DNA of 64,000 nt. Source: Bdellovibrio sp. NC01. GTDB lineage: Bacteria; Bdellovibrionota; Bdellovibrionia; Bdellovibrionales; Bdellovibrionaceae. The DNA lies in the NCBI RefSeq assembly GCF_006874625.1, contig NZ_CP030034.1, positions 310,001 through 374,000 on the forward strand, given 5' to 3'. Of the stretch, positions 52,931 to 62,009 are shown piece after piece (positions within the stretch are counted from its first letter, which is position 1; each line of letters opens with the position of its first letter). Under the pieces are notes generated by a model, which was given only the letters and a program-made list of their open reading frames with translations, made no database searches and was not told the DNA's origin. The translations under genes were made by a program, and so were the position numbers.

Positions 52931-54019
52931 ATGAGGAAGATTATCCACGTCGACATGGACTGCTTCTATGCAGCCGTTGAGGTAAAGTACAATCCGAAGC
53001 TGAAAGGGAAACCTTTGGGCATCGGAGGACCGCCGAATACTCGTAGTGTGCTGTGTACAGCCAGCTATGAAGCGCGTAAGTTCGGTGTGCGCTCTGCCAT
53101 GCCTTCCTCGCAAGCGGTGCGCTTGTGCCCACAATTGATTTTAATTCCGCCCCATTTCGATTTGTATAAAGCAGAAAGCGCGAAGGTTCGCGAAATCTTT
53201 GAACGCTTCACAAAGAAAATCGAACCGTTGTCATTAGACGAAGCTTATCTTGATGTTACCGAGTGCACGCAGTTTGGTGGTAGCGCCACGTTGATCGCTC
53301 AAGAAATTCGTCGTCTGATTTTCACCGAATTAAATCTGACAGCTTCCGCGGGCATTGCGCCCAACAAGTTCTTAGCGAAAATTGCAAGCGACTGGAAAAA
53401 ACCAAACGGGCAGTTTGTGGTACGTCCACAAGATGTTGAAGGTTTCGTAAAAGAGTTGAAGATCGAAAAGATTTTTGGTGTCGGCAAAGTCACTGCGCAA
53501 AAGATGCACGAGCTTGGTTTGCACACATGCCTTGATATTCAAAAACATTCTGTCGATCAACTGTATCGCTGGTTTGGTTCACGCGCACAAGAACTGCACG
53601 ATTTCGCTCACGGTATTGATGACCGGGAAGTCGTGACGGAGTGGGAACGCAAGTCCTTAACCGTTGAAGAGACCTATAATAAGGATCTACAGACATTAGA
53701 AGAATGTTTGAAGCAGGTGCCGGGTCTTTATGAAGACTTCCATAATCGTCTTGTTAAAGGGGAGTATGAAGATCGTATCAAAGGCATGGTTGTGAAATTA
53801 AAGTTCTTTGATTTCAAAGGCACAACTCACGAAGAAGTCTGTCACGGAATTCCTACGCAGAAAGATTTCGAACGTTTAATAGAAAACGCATGGCTACGTC
53901 GCTCAGTCCCAGTGCGCCTTGTAGGGTTGGGAGTGCGTTTAGGGTCACAAAATAAATCAGGCTCGCGCACGCAGCAGAGTCACGAAGTCACCAGCAATCA
54001 ATTGAAGTTCGCGATATAA
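52931..54019 (+). CDS. dinB: DNA polymerase IV
   Basis: A 362-aa Y-family polymerase with HVDMDCFYAAVE (first metal-binding Asp near residue 8), SYEARKFGVRSAMP near 45, PLSLDEAYLDVT with catalytic Asp and Glu near 102, and a helix-hairpin-helix (IFGVGKVTAQKMHELGL) near 180, followed by a little-finger domain. It performs error-prone translesion synthesis. The extreme C-terminus lacks a clear beta-clamp motif by eye, apart from QLKF near the end. No LexA box was identified upstream. Confidence 0.9.
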   Translation: MRKIIHVDMDCFYAAVEVKYNPKLKGKPLGIGGPPNTRSVLCTASYEARKFGVRSAMPSSQAVRLCPQLILIPPHFDLYKAESAKVREIFERFTKKIEPLSLDEAYLDVTECTQFGGSATLIAQEIRRLIFTELNLTASAGIAPNKFLAKIASDWKKPNGQFVVRPQDVEGFVKELKIEKIFGVGKVTAQKMHELGLHTCLDIQKHSVDQLYRWFGSRAQELHDFAHGIDDREVVTEWERKSLTVEETYNKDLQTLEECLKQVPGLYEDFHNRLVKGEYEDRIKGMVVKLKFFDFKGTTHEEVCHGIPTQKDFERLIENAWLRRSVPVRLVGLGVRLGSQNKSGSRTQQSHEVTSNQLKFAI

Positions 54020-54098
54020 AATAGTTCACGCATCGTCATTGCGCTCGCGTACATCCATTTAATGTAAGTTTACAAATTTTCAAGTGGTGCGCAGATTT

Positions 54099-54114
54099 TG
54101 GCACTGCTGTTGCT
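54099..54114 (+). promoter_or_regulatory. Sigma-54 (-24/-12) promoter
   Basis: TGGCACTGCTGTTGC matches the sigma-54 consensus TGGCACG-N4-TTGC at every defined position but the seventh, with the required GG and GC spacing. Transcription would start near 54125, about 57 bases before the GTG of the lipoprotein gene at 54182. Confidence 0.7.
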
Positions 54115-54181
54115 TTATCCTTCCTCGCTTACAAGGCGGTGGCATTTCGACATCGCTTTAAAAACCGAAAGGAACCATCCC

Positions 54182-54823
54182 GTGAAAAAAATTATTCTTG
54201 CAAGTGTTCTTGTGTGCGCGACTGTCTTCAATGCTGGTTGTACTGATGGCGAAGTGGCCGCAGGAGCAATCGGTGTTATCATTGGTATCGGTCTTGGCAG
54301 CGATAATGGCCACGATCACCACCGTCCTCCTCCATATCATCCACGTCGTCCACGCCACTATGATGCTGTGGCAGCGGGTTCTACGGCAGGTACGACTGAA
54401 GTTGCGACTGTGACAACTGATGAAAATCCAGCGCTTCTTGATTTCGCATTGAAGTACAACATTTCTTTGGAAGCGGCAGAAAAAGTAAACTCTGCATTCC
54501 AAGGCGTACAAACTGAAGGCACATCTTCATTCGCAAAAATTGGTTTGGATCAATCAGATATCAAAACAATGATGAAACACCAATTGCCATCAAGCTCTGC
54601 GATCAAATCATTGGCTGGCAAATTGGATATGTCTGAAGCGCAAGCTCGCGATTTCTTGGTTTCATTGAACAAAGAATTCCAAGCACAAGCTGAAGACGTA
54701 ACAAGCCCTTACTGGCAGTCATGCATGGCTAAAGGTAAATGGAAAACTCCACAAAACCTTTACTGCAAATCGACTTCTTGGAATGGTTGCGCACCTGAAT
54801 CTGGCGCGACACTTTGCTACTAA
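54182..54823 (+). CDS. Lipoprotein of unknown function under a sigma-54 promoter
   Basis: The GTG at 54182 has an AAGGAA site and starts a lipoprotein signal (KKIILASVLVCATVFNAGC), so it is preferred to the open frame from 54098; the product has 213 aa. After a glycine-rich stretch (GAIGVIIGIGLG) comes a His/Pro/Arg-rich segment (HDHHRPPPYHPRRPRHYD) that might bind metal, then a helical domain and a C-terminal part with three cysteines. I recognise no family. A sigma-54 promoter upstream implies tight regulation through an enhancer-binding protein. Confidence 0.7.
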   Translation: MKKIILASVLVCATVFNAGCTDGEVAAGAIGVIIGIGLGSDNGHDHHRPPPYHPRRPRHYDAVAAGSTAGTTEVATVTTDENPALLDFALKYNISLEAAEKVNSAFQGVQTEGTSSFAKIGLDQSDIKTMMKHQLPSSSAIKSLAGKLDMSEAQARDFLVSLNKEFQAQAEDVTSPYWQSCMAKGKWKTPQNLYCKSTSWNGCAPESGATLCY

Positions 54824-54837
54824 GTCAGAAGACAATA

Positions 54838-54869
54838 AAAAAAGGGAGAGTTAAGCTCTCCCTTTTTTA
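54838..54869. terminator. Bidirectional terminator
   Basis: GGGAGAG (54844-54850) pairs with CTCTCCC (54856-54862) around loop TTAAG, flanked by A-run on the left and T-run on the right, so it works in both directions. The loop contains the stop codon of the small minus-strand membrane protein. Confidence 0.85.
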
Positions 54870-55003
54870 TCATGGGCGTGATGTGCCGGTGTTCGTTTAT
54901 AGGGTTGCTTCCTTAACTCGCCACCAGCGGAAAATCTAAATACAAACCAGAGGCCTGTAAAAATAAGAGCAAAAGTTAGAATCACAACGGTGAGGCTTAC
55001 CAT
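54851..55003 (-). CDS. Small single-pass membrane protein (50 aa)
   Basis: On the minus strand an ATG at 55003 follows a full AAGGAGGTCTT ribosome site. It encodes 50 residues: a hydrophobic helix (TVVILTFALIFTGLWFVF) and a basic, His-containing tail (RKQPYKRTPAHHAHD). The strong ribosome site, correct topology and position directly before a terminator support a real gene, although it is too short for usual gene callers. Its size is that of respiratory accessory subunits, but I recognise no family. Confidence 0.65.
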   Translation of the reverse strand: MVSLTVVILTFALIFTGLWFVFRFSAGGELRKQPYKRTPAHHAHDKKGRA

Positions 55004-55087
55004 AAGACCTCCTTGTTACCGATTCTATTTTACCTGGGACACGCACAATACCTATTCGCATTCGCGCGAAAATGTCGGAAAGCAGTT

Positions 55088-55447
55088 CTAGAAAACTTTT
55101 TTCCACTCATCTTCTTTAAAACCAACAAGAGCCACATCGTCACCCAAGACGAAAGGCCTCTTAATCAGTTTGCCGTGTTCAGATAAAAGTTTAATCGCTT
55201 CTGCTTCCGTCATCTTCGGAAGTTTTTCGCTGATTTTAAATTCTTTGTACAAAAGCCCCGACGTATTAAAAAGATTTTTGATGCTGCCGCCGCGCTCTTT
55301 CAGCGCAGCTAGCATCTCTTTTAATTCTTTTTGTGTCGGCACTTCATCAACGATCGGAAGTTTTTTGTAAGCTACTTTTTTCGCGTCTAAAAACTTCAGT
55401 GCTTTTACGCAAGTTGAACACTTGGCGTATTCGTAAACCTTAAGCAT
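55088..55447 (-). CDS. ArsC/Spx-family thioredoxin-fold protein
   Basis: A 119-aa protein of the arsenate reductase-like YffB/Spx group: YAKCSTCVKALKFLDAKK near residue 5 (C-x-x-C motif CSTC), a helical insert with FNTSGLLYKE near 60, and LIKRPFVLGDDVALVGFKEDEW near 92. The residues for glutathione-linked arsenate reduction are not fully diagnostic, so a redox or Spx-like regulatory function is possible. It overlaps the agmatinase gene by eight bases and is probably co-expressed with it. Confidence 0.85.
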   Translation of the reverse strand: MLKVYEYAKCSTCVKALKFLDAKKVAYKKLPIVDEVPTQKELKEMLAALKERGGSIKNLFNTSGLLYKEFKISEKLPKMTEAEAIKLLSEHGKLIKRPFVLGDDVALVGFKEDEWKKVF

Positions 55448-56507
55448 TTGATTTTACCAACCAGCCGCACATTTTATAAAGAATGCGGGCGCCTACGTTG
55501 CCGTCCCATTCAACTTCAGCTTCAGACAAGCCACCTGTTGAAACTTCATTCAAGTCAAATGCGATGATCTTACGACCTGAAGCATGAACTTCACGGAACA
55601 AGAAGAACACTTGGTCAACACTCAAGCCACCTGGAACTGGAGTTCCCGTGTGCGGGCAGAATGCTGGATCCAAACCGTCGATATCGAAAGAGATATAAAC
55701 GTTTTGTGGAAGTTCTTTGATGATGTCTTGGCAAACTTTTTCCCAAGTTTCGCCTTTCAACAAACGACGTTTCAATTCCAAGTCATAGAACGTTTTGATG
55801 TCTTCACGTGATTCGCTGAAATCGTATTCTTCTTCACAGAAGTCACGGATACCAACTTGCACAAGCTTTTTAGGTTTTTTCGCGTCCGTCATCACGTTGT
55901 ACATGATCGAAGCGTGCGATTGCGTGAAACCTTGGTAGGCTTTGCGAAGATCCGCGTGGGCGTCGATGTGCAAAACGCCGAAGTCGCCTTTGAATTTTTC
56001 GCTAACAGCACGGATCGCACCCAGTGGAGTGGAATGGTCACCACCGACAAGGCCCAAGAGCTTGCCCTTTTTAAGAACATCAGAGCACTGATCGTAAACC
56101 CATTGCGACATTTCTTCACAAGCCAGGTTTACTTGAGAAACCAAGGACGCCATTTTAGCCGTGTCTTCGCTCAAGTTCGTTTTCATCTCGATCAGTTCTT
56201 GGGCGACACCCTTGAAACGATCGTTCATGTTACATAACTCTTCAGAGATATCGCGCATGTGGTAGCCCACTTCATAAGCTTTGCCCACTTCAATATCGAA
56301 CAGGTCGATTTGTTCGCTGGCAGCGCGGATGATTTTAGGGCCACGAGAGGCACCTTCGCCATAAGACGTCGTTACTTCCCACGGAACTGGAACAAGAACG
56401 ACTTTTGACTCTTCTTCTGACATGGGAATCCCGAAGATTCCGAACTCAGCTGAGATGGTTGTTGTCGGGTCAAACTTTGGTGCATTTTTCTCTGTCTTTT
56501 CAGACAT
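55440..56507 (-). CDS. speB: Agmatinase/arginase-family ureohydrolase
   Basis: The ATG at 56507 has a GGAG site and gives 355 aa; the frame opens at 56543. Manganese-binding motifs of the family are present: GGDHSTPLG near residue 160, HIDAHADLR near 185, and SFDIDGLDPAFCPHTGTPVPGGL near 270. The family hydrolyses guanidino compounds to urea. With the arginine decarboxylase gene at the right end, agmatine to putrescine is the likely reaction. The N-terminal 40 residues are extra. Gene symbol is given on context. Confidence 0.75.
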   Translation of the reverse strand: MSEKTEKNAPKFDPTTTISAEFGIFGIPMSEEESKVVLVPVPWEVTTSYGEGASRGPKIIRAASEQIDLFDIEVGKAYEVGYHMRDISEELCNMNDRFKGVAQELIEMKTNLSEDTAKMASLVSQVNLACEEMSQWVYDQCSDVLKKGKLLGLVGGDHSTPLGAIRAVSEKFKGDFGVLHIDAHADLRKAYQGFTQSHASIMYNVMTDAKKPKKLVQVGIRDFCEEEYDFSESREDIKTFYDLELKRRLLKGETWEKVCQDIIKELPQNVYISFDIDGLDPAFCPHTGTPVPGGLSVDQVFFLFREVHASGRKIIAFDLNEVSTGGLSEAEVEWDGNVGARILYKMCGWLVKSNA

Positions 56508-56655
56508 TTTTTTCTCCTTGAAAATTCGCCTGAACATTAGCATTTAAGCATAGCGTTAATCGAGCAATAACTTGATTATTTTTCCGGCATAACCCATTTT
56601 AACCCAACTTTGGGAACTATTGAGATTCCCAGCGAAATTCTTTGGAGGAATGACA

Positions 56656-58278
56656 ATGAAAATGAAGGGACTCCTTGCGCTCGCTTTGAGCTCAGCTTTG
56701 ACCGTTCCCGCTCTGGCTGCCAAACCAAATGACAAGGCACCAATCGGCGGAAATTTCGTATATAACCTTGGCGGTGAGCCACCAACAGTGCACCCAATCA
56801 CAGCGACTGATCAATACGCTCGTTATGTTCAGAACTATGTGTGTGACACTCTTGCGACTCATGACTATGAAACTTATGAGTGGACTCCTCGCTTGGCTGA
56901 AAAGTGGGAAATCTCTAAGGACAATAAAGTTTTCACATTCCACCTTCGCAAAAACGCAGTTTTCCATGATGGTAAACCTGTCACTGCTGAAGACGTGAAA
57001 TTCTCTTTCGACGCTATCTTTGAACCAAAGTATGAAGCTGCTCACTTGCGCCCATACTACGAAGGTTTGGCGAAAGTTGAAGTTATCGATCCATTGACTG
57101 TGAAAATCACAGCAAAAGATCTTTACTTCCAAAACTTCGAATCTGCTGCAACGATGACGATCATTCCTAAGCACGTTTACTCTGACGTAGCTAAGTCTAA
57201 AAAAATGAATCGTGAATTGATCTGCGCGGGTCCATACACATTGAACAAATTCGATCGTGGTCAATTGATCCAATTGAAAAAATTCGACAAATGGTATGGC
57301 AACAACGATCCAGCTTTCAAAGGCATGTACAACTTTGAAAACATCACTATGCGTTTCTACAAAGACGACAACGTTGTTCTTGAGCGCGCTAAAAAAGGTG
57401 AGTTGGATTACATCGATCTTCGTATCGAATCTTTCATGAAGAAAACTGATGGTGCTCCTTGGGGCAAAACAATCATCAAGCACAAAGTTGCTAACGATGC
57501 TCCGAAATCTTTCGGTTTCATCGGTTGGAACTTCCGTAAAGACATCTTCAAAGATAAAGACACTCGTATCGCTCTTGCGCACTTGTTGAACCGTGAAGAG
57601 ATGAACAAAAAGTTCCGTTACGGTATGTCTGATCTTGCGAACGGTGCAGTTTACTTGAAATCTGAATACAACCCAGGCAACAAAGCGATTGAGTTTAATC
57701 CGAAAAAAGCTCAAGAACTTTTGGCTAAAGCTGGTTGGACAGATTCAGACAAGAACGGTGTTCTTGAGAAAACTATCAACGGTAAGAAAACTGAATTCCG
57801 CTTCACTTTGATCTACCCAAATAAAGACGTAGAGAAATACTACACTCTTTACCGTGAAGATCTTAAAAAAGCCGGCATCGAAATGGACCTTAAGTATCTT
57901 GAATGGAACTCATTCTTGAAACTAGTTGATGAAGGTAACTTCGACGCTGTGACAATGGCTTGGGGTGGCGGTTCTGTAGATCCAGATCCAAAACAAATCT
58001 GGCACTCATCTGGCGCAGTTCCAGGTGGTTCGAACTTCATCGCTTACAAAAATCCAGAAGTGGACAAGCTTATTGATGAAGCTCGCGTTGAGCCAAACAA
58101 ACCTAAACGTGTGAAACTACTAAAAGAAGTTTACAAAAAGATCGCTGACGACGCTCCATACGCGTTCTTGTTCAACGATAAGTACGATTTCTATGCAAAT
58201 TCTTCAAAAGTAGGTATGCCAGCAGAGACTTTCAAGTTCGATATTGGTAAAGACTACTGGTGGATGAAACAACCGTAA
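56656..58278 (+). CDS. Peptide ABC transporter substrate-binding protein
   Basis: The ATG at 56656 is seven bases from GGAGG and is preferred over the ATG at 56650 and the frame from 56620; the product has 540 aa. It has a signal peptide (KGLLALALSSALTVPALAA) and the SBP_bac_5 (DppA/OppA) plan: LAEKWEISKDNKVFTFHLRKNAVFHDGKPVTAEDV and WHSSGAVPGGSNFIAYKNPEVDKLI. It binds oligopeptides in the periplasm. Two permease genes follow, but no ATPase gene is adjacent. Confidence 0.9.
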   Translation: MKMKGLLALALSSALTVPALAAKPNDKAPIGGNFVYNLGGEPPTVHPITATDQYARYVQNYVCDTLATHDYETYEWTPRLAEKWEISKDNKVFTFHLRKNAVFHDGKPVTAEDVKFSFDAIFEPKYEAAHLRPYYEGLAKVEVIDPLTVKITAKDLYFQNFESAATMTIIPKHVYSDVAKSKKMNRELICAGPYTLNKFDRGQLIQLKKFDKWYGNNDPAFKGMYNFENITMRFYKDDNVVLERAKKGELDYIDLRIESFMKKTDGAPWGKTIIKHKVANDAPKSFGFIGWNFRKDIFKDKDTRIALAHLLNREEMNKKFRYGMSDLANGAVYLKSEYNPGNKAIEFNPKKAQELLAKAGWTDSDKNGVLEKTINGKKTEFRFTLIYPNKDVEKYYTLYREDLKKAGIEMDLKYLEWNSFLKLVDEGNFDAVTMAWGGGSVDPDPKQIWHSSGAVPGGSNFIAYKNPEVDKLIDEARVEPNKPKRVKLLKEVYKKIADDAPYAFLFNDKYDFYANSSKVGMPAETFKFDIGKDYWWMKQP

Positions 58279-58299
58279 GAAGAAATTTGGAGTAGGGCC

Positions 58300-59328
58300 T
58301 TGTTCGTATACCTGATCCGTCGACTATTGCTGATGATCCCGACATTCTTCGGGATCACACTTGTTACTTTTATATTTATCAATTTGGCTCCAGGCAGTCC
58401 TATTGAACAAAAGCTGCAGGCGATCCGTTTCGGTTCGGCTGCGGGTGGCGGCGGATCTAGTGGCGCTAACCAGCGTGGCGACACGGCCGTGAACCAAGAG
58501 GTTATCGAAGCCTTAAAAAAACAATATGGCTTCGATAAACCAATTCATGAGCGTTACATTATCTGGTTGAAGAATCTTTCTCGCCTCGATTTCGGCGAAA
58601 GCTTCACTTACCAAGAGCCTGTGATCGACGTGATCAAATCGAAACTTCCTGTTTCGATCAGCTTTGGTATCGCTTCTTTATTCCTGACATATCTTGTGTG
58701 TATCCCATTGGGCGTGCGCAAGGCGATGACTGCGGGTAAAGGCTTTGACCGTATCTCTTCTATTATTTTGAATTTCACGTACGCGATTCCGCCATTGATC
58801 CTTGGTATCTTCCTGATCGTGGTTTTTGCCGGGAAATTAAATCTCTTCCCAATTGGTGGATTCCAATCTGATGACTACGAGTCGATGTCGACTGGCGCGC
58901 AGATCTGGGACCGTGTACATCACTTTATTCTACCTTTAATCTGTTACATGATTGGTGGCTTCACGGAGCTTTCAATCCTTATGCGTAACTCGATGTTGGA
59001 CGTTATTAAGTCTGACTTCATCCGTACGGCTCGCGCCAAAGGTTTGGCAGAGCGTGTGGTTGTGTTCAAGCATGCTCTAAGAAATGCGTTGATCCCAATC
59101 GCTACGGGCCTTGGTGGTTTCCTGGGTGCTTTCCTTGCCGGTTCATTGATCATCGAACAGATGTTCAACTTGGATGGTCTTGGATTGTTGGGTTACCAAT
59201 CAGTTCTTTCGCGCGACTATAACGTGATCATGGGTATTACGTTTATTTCGTCTGTTCTTCTAATGGTCGGTCGTATCTTGAGCGACGTGATCTACGTTCT
59301 TATTGACCCAAGGATTGACTTCAAATGA
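58300..59328 (+). CDS. Peptide ABC transporter permease, DppB-like
   Basis: A 342-aa inner-membrane permease from a TTG start with a GGAG site. It begins with YLIRRLLLMIPTFFGITLVTF, the conserved N-terminus of DppB/OppB proteins, and carries the EAA-like loop KSDFIRTARAKGLAERVVVFKHALRNAL near residue 228, which docks the ATPase. A Gly/Ser-rich insert lies near residue 50. It overlaps the second permease by four bases. Confidence 0.9.
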   Translation: MFVYLIRRLLLMIPTFFGITLVTFIFINLAPGSPIEQKLQAIRFGSAAGGGGSSGANQRGDTAVNQEVIEALKKQYGFDKPIHERYIIWLKNLSRLDFGESFTYQEPVIDVIKSKLPVSISFGIASLFLTYLVCIPLGVRKAMTAGKGFDRISSIILNFTYAIPPLILGIFLIVVFAGKLNLFPIGGFQSDDYESMSTGAQIWDRVHHFILPLICYMIGGFTELSILMRNSMLDVIKSDFIRTARAKGLAERVVVFKHALRNALIPIATGLGGFLGAFLAGSLIIEQMFNLDGLGLLGYQSVLSRDYNVIMGITFISSVLLMVGRILSDVIYVLIDPRIDFK

Positions 59329-60350
59329 TCGAAAACAAACTTATTACGAACGAGCTTACTCTCAAGAGATACAAGCGTTTCAAACGCGATCGTGTTGCCG
59401 TTGTTTCGGTTTGGATTCTTTTGGCAATGTTCTTCTTCAGCTTCACGGCTGAATGGTGGGCAAACAATCGTCCGCACATCATGCACTACCACGGGAAAAC
59501 TTATTTCCCATTGTTCGTGGATTACCATCCAACGAAGTTCGGTCGTGATGATATCTATGTGATGGACTACCGCGCTCTTGAATTGGATGCCGCACAAGGT
59601 GACTGGGCTGTATGGCCAATCATCCAATGGGACCCTTACGAGAGCAATAAAACTGTAGACACGTATCCATCTCCGCCAACTAAAACAAACTGGTTGGGTA
59701 CAGATGAATCGGGTCGTGATGTTATCACACGTCTTCTTTACGGTTTCCGTTACACGATGATCTTCGCCTTTGGCGCGTGGATCGTGACTTACTTGATCGG
59801 TGTGACGATCGGTGCCTTGATGGGTTACATGGGCGGCAAAACTGACCTTGTTGGTCAACGTATCGTAGAGATCGTTGAATCAGTTCCGTACTTGTTCGTA
59901 TTGATCACGATGATTTCGATCTTTACGCCAAGCTTGCCATTGCTAGTGGTGTTCTCGTCACTTCTTGGTTGGACTGGTATTTCTGCTTACATGCGTGCGT
60001 TGTTCTTGTCGTTGCGTAAACGTGAATACGTTGAAGCGGCTCGTGCGATTGGTGCGGATCATAAACGTATTATCGGTAAACACATCTTGCCGAATGCTTT
60101 GACTCCGATCATTACGTTCGCTCCGTTTGCGATTTCTGCAAACGTTTACGCGTTGTCGATCTTGGATTACTTGGGTTTGGGTCTTCGTCCACCGACTCCG
60201 TCATGGGGTGAGTTGATGGCGCAAGCTCAGAAGTGGTTCACGATTGCTGAGTGGTTGGTATGGGGTCCGTTGGTTGCGATCGTTGTGACTTTGATCCTAT
60301 TGAACAACATCGGTACTGCGGTTCGTGACGCTTTCGACTCGAAAATGTAG
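59325..60350 (+). CDS. Peptide ABC transporter permease, DppC-like
   Basis: A 341-aa permease with the DppC/OppC N-terminal motif KRYKRFKRDRVAVVSVWIL, a periplasmic insert of about 80 residues (WWANNRPH onwards), NWLGTDESGRDVITRLLYGFR near 123, and the EAA loop REYVEAARAIGADHKRIIGKHILPNAL near 225. The insert resembles that of YejE-type permeases. It is followed by a terminator without ATPase genes, so the ATPase must be encoded elsewhere. Confidence 0.9.
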   Translation: MIENKLITNELTLKRYKRFKRDRVAVVSVWILLAMFFFSFTAEWWANNRPHIMHYHGKTYFPLFVDYHPTKFGRDDIYVMDYRALELDAAQGDWAVWPIIQWDPYESNKTVDTYPSPPTKTNWLGTDESGRDVITRLLYGFRYTMIFAFGAWIVTYLIGVTIGALMGYMGGKTDLVGQRIVEIVESVPYLFVLITMISIFTPSLPLLVVFSSLLGWTGISAYMRALFLSLRKREYVEAARAIGADHKRIIGKHILPNALTPIITFAPFAISANVYALSILDYLGLGLRPPTPSWGELMAQAQKWFTIAEWLVWGPLVAIVVTLILLNNIGTAVRDAFDSKM

Positions 60351-60372
60351 TTCGAAAATTGAAAATGAAAAT

Positions 60373-60408
60373 AAAAAAGGGCGAAGAGATGATCTTCGCC
60401 CTTTTTCT
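60373..60408. terminator. Bidirectional terminator
   Basis: GGGCGAAGA (60379-60387) pairs with TCTTCGCCC (60393-60401), with an A-run before and a T-run after. It serves the permease operon and, on the other strand, the chemoreceptor gene. Confidence 0.9.
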
Positions 60409-60425
60409 TTTTGTGCTTTTTAAGT

Positions 60426-61853
60426 TTAACCGTTCACAAGTTTCTTCAGTGATTCCACGTTTTGTTCGACCACTTTAATGCGATCTGCGATTTCAGTGAC
60501 GTTCGCTGAAATCTCTTCTGTCGAAGCGGCATTCGATTGAATGACTGAATCCAACTGGTTCATCGCTTTGCCGATTTGTTGGACCCCTTGAGTTTGTTCG
60601 CCACTGGCAGTTGCGATTTCCGTATTTAGATCCGCCACTTTTTTAACAGAGCTTACGATGTTGTTCAGAACTTCGCCGGACTTATCAGCGACTTTTTGTC
60701 CTTCTTCAACCTTCGCAACACTGTCTTTGATCATGCCATTGATTTCCTTCGCAGCATCGGCACTTTTTTGCGCCAAAGTACGAACGGCATCGGCCACCAC
60801 CGCAAAGCCTTTACCTTGTTCGCCAGCGCGCGCGGCTTCAACGGCAGCGTTCAACGCTAGTAAATTAGTTTGAAAGGCGATGTCGTCGATAACGTTAACG
60901 ATCTCTTCAATTTTTTTAGATTGAGAAGAGATTTCGTCCATGGATTTAACCAACGATTTGATTTGATCTTCACCAAGCTCAGCCGTTGTGCGCGAAGTCT
61001 GTGATAGGGAAGACGCCTGTTGCGCATTTCCTGAATTCATATTCACAACAGATGTGACCTCTTCAAGCGATGCAACGGTCTCTTCTAGTGAAGCAGCCGC
61101 CGACGTTGAAGACTGGGCCAATGTTTTACCGGCCTCTGATACTGCGGAAATAGAATGGCTGACTTCTGTGCTGCTTGAAGACAGTGAAGCCACGATAGCA
61201 TTGATGCGTTTTGAAATACTGAACGAAAATCCTAAAGCTAATGCTAATACGATTAAGCTGATGAACGTCACTGACAACAAGAACTTCATTTCAAATTCTT
61301 TGATCTGTGCTTCGATCACATCTTTATAAACGCCCGAGCCGACGAACCAGTTCCAGTCATTCATACAGCGAACGTATGAAATTTTAGGAATTGCTGGGCC
61401 ATCTTTTTGTTTTGGAAATGCGTATTCAGTGAAACCTTCGTTTTCAGAGCTATTGCAGATTGCGATCATGTTCTTAACGTAAGGCACACCGTTCAGGTCA
61501 GCAGCAGCACTGCTGTCAGTGCCTTGCAGTTCTGGTTTCAGCGGATGCATGACGTTGAAACCTTTGTAGTCATAGATAAAGAAATAATCGGTCTTATTGT
61601 AGCGAAGCGAACGCAAAGTTTCTTTTGCAAGCTTCTTGGCTTCGTCTTCCGAGATCTCTTTTTTCTTTGCGAGTTCCGCATAGTGCACAATCGTTGAAGC
61701 GGCAAGATCGACCGAAGCTTTCACTTCGTGCTTCAGGCTTTCGCGGACTGATTGACGGTACAAAGGAAGTAGATACACCAGATTGGTAATCAACAGTGCC
61801 ACGATACCCAATAAACTTATTGTAATGATCTTGAACTTCAGTGATTTAAACAT
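60426..61853 (-). CDS. Methyl-accepting chemotaxis protein with single Cache domain
   Basis: The ATG at 61853 has a GAGG site and gives 475 aa; the frame opens at 61880. Layout: membrane helix ([21 protein letters not shown]), a periplasmic single Cache sensor ([23 protein letters not shown] and [14 protein letters not shown] motifs), a second helix ([21 protein letters not shown]), then the cytoplasmic signalling domain with hairpin tip [29 protein letters not shown] (about 335-364). It reports small-molecule binding to the CheA kinase. No HAMP domain is clear. Confidence 0.9.
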   Translation of the reverse strand: MFKSLKFKIITISLLGIVALLITNLVYLLPLYRQSVRESLKHEVKASVDLAASTIVHYAELAKKKEISEDEAKKLAKETLRSLRYNKTDYFFIYDYKGFNVMHPLKPELQGTDSSAAADLNGVPYVKNMIAICNSSENEGFTEYAFPKQKDGPAIPKISYVRCMNDWNWFVGSGVYKDVIEAQIKEFEMKFLLSVTFISLIVLALALGFSFSISKRINAIVASLSSSSTEVSHSISAVSEAGKTLAQSSTSAAASLEETVASLEEVTSVVNMNSGNAQQASSLSQTSRTTAELGEDQIKSLVKSMDEISSQSKKIEEIVNVIDDIAFQTNLLALNAAVEAARAGEQGKGFAVVADAVRTLAQKSADAAKEINGMIKDSVAKVEEGQKVADKSGEVLNNIVSSVKKVADLNTEIATASGEQTQGVQQIGKAMNQLDSVIQSNAASTEEISANVTEIADRIKVVEQNVESLKKLVNG

Positions 61854-62009
61854 GCGACCTCGCGGTAAAAGAACGGACAAGTAAACCCTCGGGGGATTAA
61901 ACGGTTTATTTTATGGGCTACTTAATAAGGCTAATCAGTATGCGAGGTTTGCTCTATACAAGAAGGTCTGGATTTGTTACGAAGTGATTCAAATTGAGAA
62001 AAAGGGGAC

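Noticed and set aside
56692-57714. 340-aa open frame antisense to the peptide-binding protein gene
   Set aside because: It is the mirror of a highly biased coding sequence; the plus-strand protein is a clear SBP_bac_5 member.
59292-59858. 188-aa open frame antisense to the DppC-like permease
   Set aside because: Shadow of the real gene; low-complexity composition and no start signal.
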